From NCBI GenBank assembly GCA_027493615.1, contig JAOSKK010000039.1:62001-126000 (forward strand): DNA of 64,000 bases, written 5' to 3'. The stretch's first letter is position 1. Each line of letters opens with the position of its first letter. Origin of the DNA: Verrucomicrobiota bacterium (GTDB taxonomy: Bacteria; Verrucomicrobiota; Verrucomicrobiia; Limisphaerales; J093). The position numbers and the translations under genes were made by a program. This document shows, piece after piece, positions 30,115 through 39,651 of this stretch. The notes below the pieces were generated by a model, which did no database searches, was not told the origin of the DNA, and worked only from the letters and a program-made list of their open reading frames with translations.

Positions 30115-31269
30115 ATGCAACGTACAATCGTAGTCCAGCACCGGTCGCTCCACGTCAGCCGACGGCGATGGATTGCGGTGGGGATGGTTGCCCTCTTCTT
30201 CGCCGTTCCTAGGCTGCTGGCCACGGAGCCCCCCGTCGATTATGGAGTCGTCCTCCAAGTGTTGTCGAATCAAGTGAGCCGGTCTGCGGGAACGGTTGTA
30301 CGTGGCACGTGCTTGCGTGAGTTCGAGCGCGTCATGCGTTTGGCGCCGGCGACAGAGGCCAGGGGGCCTGTCACGGTCACGATGGAGCTCCGCTTCGAGG
30401 CTGCATGTTACGTGTGGGGATACGCGAGCCGAGCCAGAACGATTTCCAGCTCAGGGCTGCCCACAGGCGTGATGGTGCCCTTAGAGATGGAGTGCGTACG
30501 TTCGAACGACCTGTGCCTTGACATAACCACAGCGGCCGCGGCAGGCGCCGGGCAGACGAACACCGCGGCCCGCGGCCAGGAGGCACGCATGGGTGTCGAA
30601 GAGCATGAGGCGGGCTTTCCCTCATACCCGGTGTTGCCCCACGCTGTTTTGGCCACATTATCCAAGCTTAAGGCCCCCACCGCTCGAGTCATCGACCGCG
30701 AGGCGGCCCTCGCGGGCGCCGCGGGGAGTAGAGTAATCCGCATCGAAGGAAGCCCACGCTACAGCTCAGAAGAGCGCTGGGAGATTGACTTCGATCCGGA
30801 CGCGGCGATGCTTCCGGTTCGGACCCGGTTCTGTTCGGCTGATGGAACATTGCTACTCCAGGCAACTGCGGCATCACTCAGCACGCAAGCGTGGCCTCCG
30901 CGGGAGGTTCTGATCGAGGTCTACAACGCAGGGAAACTCACGTGGCGCGAGAAGTACAATGATATCACGGTGGCACGGCGAACTGGCGGAGGCTTCGAGG
31001 CTGTGTCTATCCGACCAGGAGCGTTAGTGGAAGACCATCGGCTGCCGGTGCCCGTGACGTATACGATGGGTTACCGGCCGCCGACGGACGCAGAGTTGCT
31101 GGCCATGCAAGGGAACCCGGAAGCGGCTATCGCGTACCTGAGGGCCGCCTCAACGGGACGGGCCGTGTCAGGGGAAACGAGTTGGTATCTCATGGGAGTC
31201 TTGCTCTTGCTTGTCTTGGGAGTACCCACCGCTCTCCGTCTGGCGCGACGCGTCCGAGCCGCGTCGTAA
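30115..31269 (+). CDS. Module 3 protein A (first): secreted, C-terminally anchored protein
   Basis: 384 residues from the ATG at 30115, intact. A leader helix (WIAVGMVALFFAVPRLLA), an extracellular region with VTVTMELRFEAACYVWGYAS, the family signature VEDHRLPVPVTYTM, and a C-terminal helix (YLMGVLLLLVLGVPTALRL) with a basic tail. It is the best uninterrupted example of the A family. GC is intermediate between modules 1/2 and the chromosome. Unknown function; partner of B and C proposed. Confidence 0.65.
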   Translation: MQRTIVVQHRSLHVSRRRWIAVGMVALFFAVPRLLATEPPVDYGVVLQVLSNQVSRSAGTVVRGTCLREFERVMRLAPATEARGPVTVTMELRFEAACYVWGYASRARTISSSGLPTGVMVPLEMECVRSNDLCLDITTAAAAGAGQTNTAARGQEARMGVEEHEAGFPSYPVLPHAVLATLSKLKAPTARVIDREAALAGAAGSRVIRIEGSPRYSSEERWEIDFDPDAAMLPVRTRFCSADGTLLLQATAASLSTQAWPPREVLIEVYNAGKLTWREKYNDITVARRTGGGFEAVSIRPGALVEDHRLPVPVTYTMGYRPPTDAELLAMQGNPEAAIAYLRAASTGRAVSGETSWYLMGVLLLLVLGVPTALRLARRVRAAS

Positions 31270-31308
31270 GCCCCCCGTCGCCGCAAGCCGTACAACCAGT
31301 CTGATTGT

Positions 31309-31764
31309 ATGAAGCGAAGGGTATCTGTCGCATTTGTCTGCCTCGTCATGGCGATCCTCGCCCTGACGTCGGTGTTGAAACTGGAGGCAATCTCTTCTGA
31401 GGACTCGGCACTGGGTCGGCGGGACCCGGTGCTGACTCCGCTCTCGACGCGGCAGGTGATGCTTGCGGGCGCCCTCGCCGAATTACTGGTCCTGGCGGCT
31501 TTGTGGCTGCGCCGCAACACGGGCGCGGCTTTGGAGATCATCGTCTGGTTTGCTGCGGTTGTGGGAGCCTACCGAGTGGCAGCGTGGGCCGGCGGCGGGT
31601 TGGCTCCGTGCCCTTGCATGGGTCGAGTTGGTGACTTGTACGCGTGGGCGCCGAAAGCCGTAGTGACTGGCATGCTCGTTGGAGGCCTCCTGCTGCTGTG
31701 GTGGACCCGAGGAGTCGTTCCGCGGCGGGATCCCGGCACGGGGACTCAGGTCGGGGCGGCTCGC
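31309..31764 (+). CDS. Module 3 protein C: MauE-like domain, in frame with the next gene
   Basis: About 150 residues with four helices (VAFVCLVMAILALTSVL; VMLAGALAELLVLAALWL; IIVWFAAVVGAYRVAAW; AVVTGMLVGGLLLLWW) and the motif APCPCMG before helix 4. There is no stop at the end: the frame continues through a short linker into the next A protein at 31765. In modules 1 and 2 the C protein ends on its own, so this is either a true C-A fusion or a lost stop. Confidence 0.6.
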
Positions 31765-32864
31765 ATGCGCGGAGCCAGAATCATGCTCTGGGCGTTTTGC
31801 TTGTTTACGGCGGCTCGCACGTGGGCCACGTCCTCCGGGGTGGCGCTCGAGGGAGAGGTTATTGTTTCGGGATACGACACCGCCGGGATCCAGCAGTACA
31901 CGGTCACGGTGGCGTTTGAGGCGAACGTCACCGGCACTGCGTGGTGGCTTCGGGCAGACTATGGCGGCAACTACTCCGAGGAATGCGGATGCGACGGTGA
32001 GGAGACCGGTTCAGTGATCATGCCCCGCCAGCACCGCGGCACGGCCACCGCAACTCAGCGGGTGCTGCCAGCTCTGTCGGTGGGGCGCGGTACATACCCT
32101 GCCTTCGCGGAGGCCACGACGCGCGTGATCTGGTTTGCGGTTGCCTCAACCAGCTTTCTGCGCCAGACGGGCACGGTGGCGACCTTGCCAGCGTTGTGGA
32201 ACTCGGGCTTCCGTAGCGCCGCTGGTCACGCCGTCGAACTTGCGAATCTCCGCGTATTGCCGTCGGCGTTCATGCTGCCGGAATCCGTTGATTTCATGGT
32301 AGCTGGGAGACAAGCCCTCGTCGCGCGGCGTTCTGGAGCCATCAGTTCCTCGGTTACCGACCGCGAGTTCGACGAGGTGTTGCGAGCCGCGGGACAAGCC
32401 GAAGGCGTGCATCTGGCGCGCTACGAGGTCGCCGCGGTCACGAATGTCAACGGCATCGTCCTCCCGCGCGAGTTTGCCTTGACGGTCTTCTCACCGTGGT
32501 CTCGAGGGGTGGCCACGAAGCAGCAGTCGTATGCGGGAACTGTTCGCCTGATGGGACGGCAGGAGCGCTCGACGTTTCTGCCCCGCTTTCGCCCCCCGTC
32601 TCTGTCAGAGACTACAGATTCCTAGATCCATCGCGTCGGCTCGAAGAGATTACCTACCAGTGCACGGCCGAGGTATGGCCGGCGCGTGACGATCCCGGCA
32701 TTCTTAGTTTGGTGCGGCAACGGCAGACCTTGAACGCGGCCCAGGTTCGAGGTGCCTCCTCGAGGACTGCGGGCCAGGTGGCGGCCATACTTTTGGGGTC
32801 CGTCCTTGTCGGAGCGTTGCCTTGGTTGGTCAGGCGGTGGCGGAGTCCCTCGCCTCTTAATTGA
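31765..32864 (+). CDS. Module 3 protein A (second): secreted, C-terminally anchored protein
   Basis: About 366 residues. The internal ATG at 31765 gives a full signal peptide (MLWAFCLFTAARTWA), supporting independent translation despite the in-frame fusion to C. The extracellular part includes VIVSGYDTAGIQQYTVTVAF and GVHLARYEVAAVTNVNGIVL. A break at 32592-32597 (C6 where C7 is needed) moves the signature VRDYRFLDPSRRLEEITY into the next frame; the C-terminal helix (VAAILLGSVLVGALPWLV) and stop at 32864 follow. B lies 13 bp downstream, as in modules 1 and 2. Confidence 0.6.
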
Positions 32865-32877
32865 AAGGACGGAAGCG

Positions 32878-33222
32878 ATGAATCAACTACAATCCTGGAT
32901 CCTGAAAGGCCTCTGGTTCTCGCTCATCGTGGTGAGCACGGTAGCATTGGGCCCGCAGCAGGTGTGCGAGCCGGCTGGCATTGCTGTGGGCAATAATTGT
33001 GGTGTGTCACCGGGGTGCCCGGGGATGGGGTGCACCCGAAACTGGAACGACTGCCATACCTGTAACTCAGGCTACGGCAATTGCTTGCCGCCGCTGCCAG
33101 GCACAAGCTGCACCACCCGGCGGGAGTCCACCGGTTGTGTTCCGCTCCTCTGCTGGTGCTGGGCTCTGGGGTGGACCACGGTGCCTGGCACGACCCTGCT
33201 GCTGCCCGAAACCTGTCTTTGA
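32878..33222 (+). CDS. Module 3 protein B (second): Cys-rich secreted protein
   Basis: 114 residues, preceded by a purine-rich ribosome-binding site (aaaggacgga). The leader is WILKGLWFSLIVVSTVALG. Twelve cysteines in the mature part, with the core CTRNWNDCHTCNSGYGNC (C-x6-C-x2-C-x6-C) identical in spacing to B2. A CWCW-type cluster near the C terminus has no match in B1 or B2. It is followed 9 bp later by D3, so B and D are probably co-transcribed. Confidence 0.6.
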   Translation: MNQLQSWILKGLWFSLIVVSTVALGPQQVCEPAGIAVGNNCGVSPGCPGMGCTRNWNDCHTCNSGYGNCLPPLPGTSCTTRRESTGCVPLLCWCWALGWTTVPGTTLLLPETCL

Positions 33223-33231
33223 AGAGTCGCT

Positions 33232-34533
33232 GTGCGGCCCGACGTTGCCGCTTTGAAGACGACGACCTGGCTGCTTGCAGCCTGGCTCCTGCTGGCTCTG
33301 GTAGCGGTCCACCAACGGGGCTATGATTCGGCAACACCGGTGTCGCGTCTTAACCTGCTGCAGGAGTTGGTGGGCCGTGGAACTCTCAATATCGATCGGG
33401 TGCATCAGAACACACCGGACAAGGCCTACTTCGGAGGGCACTACTACTCGGACAAGGCGCCGGGGACGGCAGCATTGGCCCTGCCGGCCTACGCCGCAGC
33501 GGCGAGGGTGGCAGGGTGGCGGGGCGTTGACTTGGACGGGAGCGCCGGAAAGAAGCTAGTCAGTTGGGCGGCTTGTGCCTTCTCGCAAGCGCTACCGGCC
33601 GCGCTGGGTGGAGCGGCGGTGCTCGCGTGGCTCAACTTGTTCGTGCGACGGCGCGCGGGGCTCCTCGCTGTGCTGGGCTTGACACTGGGCGGTCTTGCCT
33701 TGCCCTACAGCACGCTGTTGTTCAGCCACGCGCAGGTGATCGGCCTGATCGGCATCGCTATCTGGGCAAGCGGGTTGTTTTGCCCCGGCCTGATGGAGGC
33801 GACTGGCGGACCGGGTCCGTCGACGAGGGAGGCTGGTCGGGGGCGGATGGCACTGGCGGGTTTGTGTCTGGGCCTGGCGTTGGCCAGTGAGTACACGGCG
33901 GGGATCGTCGTGCTGGGGATTGGCCTCGAGTTAGTGCTCCGGGAGTGGCGGCGAGGCCCTGACCTCGGCGGAGCAGGAGGTCATGCAGGTTCGGCGATCG
34001 CTCGTGCCGGGGCGGACCGCTGGCGACCCGCCCTGGCTTGTGGCCTGGGTGCGTTGCCTCCGCTGCTGCTGATCCCGGCGTACAGTTGGGCGACGATCGG
34101 GAGCCCATTCGAGTTGCCATACTCGTATCAGGCCAGTTTCGCACCGATGAAAGAGGGTCTGTACGCCATCAAGTGGCCGGATGCCGAGAACCTGGGACGG
34201 CTGTTGATCGGACCCACGCGGGGCCTGATCTTCTGGACCCCGTTCCTCATCATGGCCGGGTTCGGATGGTGGTGGATCGCCAAGGAACGGCCGCGCTGGC
34301 TATGGTTGACCTACGCCGTACCGGTCCTGCATATGCTGGTCATCTCCGGTCGCGTCTGGGACTGGCAGGCGGGGTACACGATCAGCGCGCGGTACATGGC
34401 CCCCATCATCCCTTTGCTGGCGCTGCCGTGCGCCATCGGGACGCAGCGGTGGCCGAAGCTCGGAGCCACGTTGGCGCTGGTGTCGATCGGCCTGATGACG
34501 CTGGCCACGATTACGGACGCGTGCCCGGATTCC
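33232..34533 (+). pseudogene. Module 3 protein D, N-terminal part, interrupted by an IS element
   Basis: Starts at a GTG; the first helix (TWLLAAWLLLALVAVHQRGY) and HYYSDKAPGTAALALPAYAA match D2, and the second half is almost identical to D2 at DNA level. At 34533 the reading frame runs into an IS4-type element and ends in foreign sequence. The missing C-terminal part is found on the other side of the element at 36327-36567, so the gene was intact before insertion. Confidence 0.8.
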
Positions 34534-36326
34534 GATCGGTGTTACCTCGACAAACAGAGAAAGTGCGAGGGCATGCTGCATGCTGAAAGGCACGGCTGGC
34601 GGGCAGGGTGTGACAACATTGACGTAGGGGATCCGTGAGGGGTTGGCGGGGGCTGCCAGGGGCGCTAGCGGAGATAGGCGTGCATGAGTGGCCGCAGCTT
34701 GGCCAGGCCTTCGGTCCACTCCCAACGATGCAGCAAGGCATCCTGCAGCCATCGGGTAAACTGACTGCTCCAGCGAGTGATCCGTCGCAACACCCGCACC
34801 CAGGGCGACACCGACCGGCCCCGCGACTTGGCCACGCGTTCCCGGGCTTGAAGCGCCGCCTCGTACTTGACCTCGACCTTCTCGTCCCGCAGGCCTTCCT
34901 CCGCTTCCAGCCTGGTACTGAGGAGAATCAGCAGATTGTGCACCAGGACCAGAAACTCGTTTTGCACCTGCGCCGGCACCGGCCCCGCCCCCAGGCCCGC
35001 GCCTCGGCCAGGAGGTTCTCACAGACGTCAAAGAACTTCTCGATGTCCCAGCGCAGTCGGTAGATCTGGGCGATGATCCCCGGGGCAGGTGAAACTCGGT
35101 GGTCAGCAACTCATAGACCGTCCCACTCTCCGGATCCCGGTAGCGGATGCGCCGAAACTCCCCCGCCTCGCTGAACCACACCCGCTCATCGCTCAGCACG
35201 CCCTGGTTGGGGGATACTTCCGGTCCCAGCTCAGCGGGCGGGATTCCCGAACCACGAGGTTCTCCTTGGTTCGCGTGATCACCGTGAAGCCCCCCTTGAA
35301 CTTGGCGCCCCGCAGGAAGCCGAAGTCCACCGCCACCGGATCGATCACCAGGATCGTGCCCCGGGCCTCCGGTCGCCAAAGGAAGTCCCTCCAGGGACAG
35401 GCCTTGACCGCCGCCCACTCATGTTGGTGCCCGTGGGTCTGGGTCAGCACCCGCGCACTGCCCGTCCGCAGATCCCGCAGGAACACCCCGGTCAGCGTAT
35501 CGGGAACCTTACTCTCACCACGCCGGGTGAGCGCCGCCGGCTCATGGCTGCCATGGCGGATGTCGTGTCCGTCCAAGGCCAGAATGTCCCGGCCGTGGAG
35601 TTCGGGGAAGGCCGCGAAGCGATCACTCGGCACCCGCAGTTGCCAGGAGACCGCCGTGTTGAGTTCATGCGCCAGCTTCAGCCGCCGCCGGCTGCGACAG
35701 GCTCCGAAGTAGGCCTTGAGCGAGACGTCACTCACCTCGCACTGACGCACCGACTGGAGAAACGAGCGCCCCGAAGGATGGTAGGTGTTGATGCGTCGCA
35801 CGCCCAGCGTGAGGAACTCGGCATCGCTGTAGTCCAGGTCCTGACGGTAGTGTTCGAGCGTGGGCAAGAGCTCCAGCGCCGGGGAGAGGAAGGCATCGTG
35901 AATGAGAAGACTCATGAGGGCAGAGAGTCTATGCCCTGCGGGCGCCAAAGGCACGAACAACCTGCAGAAAACTCTCTCAACTCTGCCTCCTTGGTCCCAG
36001 CGCCCAATGACCCTATAAACGGTCGCTGTCTGGTTGGGCCCTCCGTCCACTCCCCACCCCTTACGACGCCGTGGCGCCCCCTTGGCGGCGCGGGAAAAGG
36101 GCTTCTGGTAGGTGGGCGGTTCGACCCAACTTTCCTGGCTGTCTGACTCTCTCCCGCGACCGGTTTCCCAATGCCCCACGCGACGCCGGAGTGCCCGCTG
36201 GCTGGGCTTGCCGCCTCCCCTGACAAGATACTATGCACGCGAAGATCTCGAGCTTCACTGCCTGTCACTGTGCCGCCACGTGATGGCAGTGTGGCCCCTG
36301 CAATCTTTCCTGTTGGTAACACCCAT
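34534..36326. mobile_element. IS4-type insertion sequence, 1,793 bp, inside D3
   Basis: The element is flanked by the direct repeat cccggattcc (34524-34533 and 36327-36336), a 10-bp target duplication that also matches the uninterrupted D2 sequence. The ends form imperfect inverted repeats: atcggtgttacc on the left and, as reverse complement of the right end, atgggtgttacc. One transposase gene on the minus strand fills most of it. The target length and transposase type fit the IS4 group. Confidence 0.85.
34665..35915 (-). CDS. IS4-group transposase (two frameshifts)
   Basis: About 417 residues from the ATG at 35915. The DDE pattern is visible: LALDGHDIRHGS (first Asp), ILVIDPVAVDFGFLRGAKFK (second Asp), and YRLRWDIEKFFDVCENLLAE (Y-x-x-R-W-x-I-E, the Glu). 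The frame breaks at 35212 (C5 where C6 is required, coding strand KYPPNQGVL) and at 35095 (C4 for C5, LPPGIIAQIYRLRW). Correcting both gives an uninterrupted enzyme ending at 34665. If these are sequencing errors the element may be active. Confidence 0.8.
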
Positions 36327-36567
36327 CCCGGATTCCAGGTTCTACAACCCGCTCACGGAGCTGCACATCCCGAAGCTCCTCCGGGGCGAGTTCTCCTACA
36401 TGCTGGGGACCGAGGTGTTCGGGCTCAAGCCGTGGGTGAGTGTGGGGTTGTACTACGCCCTGCTGGTCGGCGGGATGGCGTGGCTGTGGCGATTGGCCGG
36501 GGCGGCTGACGCCCAGGCCGCGAAAGATGCTGCGGGCAAGCTCGGTGAACCGCGAGGAGCGGAGTGA
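36327..36567 (+). pseudogene. Module 3 protein D, C-terminal part beyond the IS element
   Basis: Resumes at the duplicated target with SRFYNPLTELHIPKLLRGEF and the last helix, ending at 36567. With 33232-34533 it reconstructs a protein of about 515 residues. The spacing to the next gene (2 bp) is the same as in module 2. Confidence 0.8.
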
Positions 36568-36569
36568 CC

Positions 36570-38776
36570 ATGGAACATGACGCGGCCAGGAACCCCAGGG
36601 TTGGTGTCGGCCCAGCCGCGCCGGGTCACCGTCCAGGCGTGTGGCTGTGGCCCTGTGTGGGCTTGGCCGGTTCCCTCCTGTTGCGGTTGAGCCTGTTTGA
36701 CTTCGAGAGTGGCGATTACCGGTTCTTCCTGAGCCGGTGGTACGACTTGTACGTCGAGCAGGGGCGGTGGCGGGGTCTGGGCGTCGAGGAACCCTTCGCC
36801 ACCTATCCCCGCTCTACCTCTATCTGCTCTCGGCCAGCACCTTGTTGCCGCTGCCCAAGCTCTACGCGGTGAAGGTGCTCTCGGTGACGGTCGATTACGT
36901 TGCGGCGCGGTACGTCTGGCGACTGGCCCGGCGCCACTCGGCGTCTGACCGGACCGCATGGGTGGCAGCCACAGTCTTTCTGTTATTGTCGACAGTGGTG
37001 ATGAACGGGGCGCTCTGGGGGCAATGCGACGTGATGTACACGGCCGGCTTCCTGGCGTCGTTGTTCTACTTGCTTGAACGGAAGCCGGTGGCGGCGCTGG
37101 TGGCGTTTGGAGTGTCGTGCACGCTCAAACCGCAAGCGATCTTCTGGTGCCCGCTCTTGGCCGGCCTGTTCGTGGCCGGGTGGTTGCCGTGGCGATGGTG
37201 CTGGTTGCCGGGGGCGGTGTATGTCGGCCTGGCGTTACCGGTGATCGCGGCCGGCCGACCCCTCACGGTCGCCCTCTGGCCAGGCGGACTGTCCGGAAGC
37301 GACCCGACCCTCACACTCGGCGCGACCAACTGGTATCAGTGGGTGTTTGCCGTGCACTCGGATGTTCTGTGGTGGGTGGGTATTGGCTGGACGCTGCTGG
37401 CGACCGAGGTGTTCGTGTGGTGGACGCGGGAAGGCCCGCCCGCTCACCTGACCGAATCGCCATGGGTGGTGTCGCTGGCGCTCCTGTCCGTGTTGTTTCC
37501 GCCATCTCTGTTGCCCGGCATGCACGAGCGGTACTTCTTCGCGGCGGACGTGCTTTCGGTGGTGTACGCGGTCTACGTGTCGGGCGGGTACCGGGTCGCC
37601 GTGCTGATGCAGTTGGCCTCGGGCTTCACCTATCTGCCCTACCTCTTCGAGTGGGAGCCGGTACCGCGCTGGTGGTTGAGCTTTGCGGTGCTGGGAGCGC
37701 TGGGGATGTTGGTGGGGGAGGTTGCGGGAACCACGACCGAACCCTCGGGTCCAATGCATTTCATCCAAGGTGCGATGAGCGATCCGGCGCCCGTCTTCGT
37801 TCTGCTGCTCAGCCACAACCACGTTCGGTTCGTGGGCGAGGCAATCGCCAGCGTGCTCGGACAGACGTGGACCGATTGGCATCTGCTGGTGGTGGACAAC
37901 TGTTCGACCGACGGTTCGTGGGAACGGATTCAAGACTGGGTGCGGCAGGACTCCCGCATCAGAGCGCGGCAACCGGCGCAGCGGTTGACGATAGCCGCCG
38001 CCTTGAATCTGGGGTTGCAGGCGGCCTCCGGCGCCTTCCTCGCCCCGCTGGACAGTGACGACCTTTGGCTGCCCGAACGCCTGCAGCGGCAAGTGGATTT
38101 CCTGACGCGGGAGGAGAACCGTGGGGTGGCAGTGTGCGGGAGCAACTGCCAGCTCATCGATGAGTGCGGCCGGGTGTTCGGATCCAAGGACTATCCTGGG
38201 ACCCACGAGGCGTGCCGGCGTGTGTTCTGGTATCGGAATCCGCTTTGCCATTCGGCGGCGCTCATCCGGCGGGAGTGCCTTGCGGAGGTCGGGGATTACG
38301 ACGAGGCCTTCAACCTGGTTCAAGATCTCGAACTGTGGCTTCGTCTGGGGTGGCGTTACCGCCTGGCGAACCTGCCGGAGCGCCTGACCCAGGTGCGGAT
38401 TACCGGGGCGAACACCTCGGTGAGGCAGCATCGCGAGATGGTCGCGGCCACGTTGCGGGCGAGGCGGCGGGCGATGGAACGGTATGGGTACCGGGCCGGG
38501 ATGACAGGACATGCCGCGATGGGGGTGACGTGGCTGGTGCAGTGGCTACCCGCGCGGTGGGTGCGGTACGTCTTCAACCACGTGCTGCTGCCGCGTTGCG
38601 GGTTCCTGTGGGAGGAGGGTGGGTCCCGGGAGCGCCCGGGAGCCGCGCGCAAATTGGCAGGATGGGGGCAGCCGGGGGAGAGCTGCCTTGGCCTCACGAC
38701 CATGCCCAGGGACCAGGAACCCCTCAGGTGGAGGCGGGACGCCCGCACCACAAGGTTCACGGGGAGCTCCCGGTGA
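36570..38776 (+). CDS. Module 3 protein E: GT-C-like membrane protein continuous with a GT2 glycosyltransferase
   Basis: About 735 residues in two parts. The first 390 residues are polytopic: LLLRLSLFDFESGDYRFFLS, FATYPPLYLYLLSASTLLPL and GALWGQCDVMYTAGFLA are typical of polyprenol-linked mannosyltransferase-like GT-C proteins. A break at about 36810 (C4 where C5 is needed) lies within the second of these segments. From the ATG at 37754 or 37775 a GT2 domain follows in the same frame: VDNCSTDGSWERI, then LAPLDSDDLWLPERL (metal-binding DxD type). No stop separates them, so this is a fusion or two genes that have lost a stop. The last 40 residues come from a dispersed repeat. Confidence 0.65.
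38672..38760 (+). repeat. Dispersed repeat, first copy
   Basis: Shares ccatgcccag, gaacc and cgcccgcaccacaag with the copy at 39652-39745, in the same orientation. It overlaps the 3' end of the E3/GT2 gene and likely supplies that protein's last residues. Confidence 0.5.
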
Positions 38777-38792
38777 GCGTGATGGAGGCGTT

Positions 38793-39640
38793 ATGCTGCA
38801 GGTCAACGTCACGTTGCCGGTGTACAACGAGGAGGCGCAACTGGCCTCGAGTGTCCGTCGGGTCATGGCGTTTCTGGCCGGGCAACGAACGTACCGGTGG
38901 GAGGTCGTCATCGCGGACAACGGTTCGACGGATGGAACGCTGAAGTTGGCTCGCGGTCTCGCGGAGGAGCGGGGAGGGGGATAGGAGATCGGAGATGGGA
39001 GATAGCAGATCGGAGGGAGCGGATGGGAGGTCGGAGATCGGGGATCGGGGATTGGAGACGGGGGATTCGGGAGGAGGGGCGTTGCCCGGTGCCGAGGTCC
39101 GAAGGCCGGGAACCGGAAGCGATCGCATTGCGCGTCCTGCACCTGGATCAAGCCGGGCGGGGGCGGGCGCTCCAGGAGGCCTGGCTGGGTAGCGAAGCGG
39201 ACGTGCTCAGCTACATGGATGTGGACCTTTCCACGGATCTCCAGCATCTGCCGGAGTTGATCGAGGCAATTGGCGGGGGGCGATACGACCTGGCCATCGG
39301 TTCGCGGCTGTTGGCGGCGTCGCACACCACGCGGGGCTGGAAGCGGGAGCTGATCAGCCGGACGTACAACTTGCTGTTGCGCCGGGTGCTGGGGTTGAAG
39401 GTGCGGGATGCGCAATGCGGGTTCAAGGCGCTGTCGCGCGCGGCGGCGCAGGCGTTGCTGCCGCAGGTGCGGGACCCGGGCTTTTTCTTCGACACGGAAT
39501 TGCTGGTGCGGGCGCAGCGGCAGGGGTATCGGATCGCCGAGTTGCCGGTGCGGTGGGTGGACGATGCGGACTCGCGGGTGCGGTTGGTGCGGACGATCGG
39601 GGAAGACCTGAAAGGGGTGTGGAGGCTGCGCCGCCGGTGA
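38793..39640 (+). pseudogene. DPM-synthase-like GT2 interrupted by a GA-rich repeat
   Basis: Starts at the ATG at 38793 (MLQVNVTLPVYNEEAQLASS) with the GT2 start IADNGSTDGTLKLARGL. A stop appears at 38984 after AEERG. The rest of the enzyme begins about 140 bp later in another frame: ALRVLHLDQAGRGRALQEAW, then MDVDLSTDLQHLPEL (the DVD metal motif) and GFFFDTELLVRAQRQGYRIA to 39640. The two parts align head to tail with ordinary dolichyl-phosphate-mannose-synthase-like proteins, and the intervening DNA is a GA-rich repeat. The gene therefore seems inactivated by an insertion, not only by a sequence error. Confidence 0.65.
38981..39076 (+). repeat. GA-rich degenerate tandem repeat inside a GT2 gene
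   Basis: About a dozen variations of ggagatcgg and ggagatggg follow each other. The tract lies exactly where the GT2 protein is interrupted. A further 50 bp (to about 39125) of unrelated sequence precede the resumption of the enzyme. Confidence 0.7.
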
Positions 39641-39651
39641 GGGTGTGAGTC

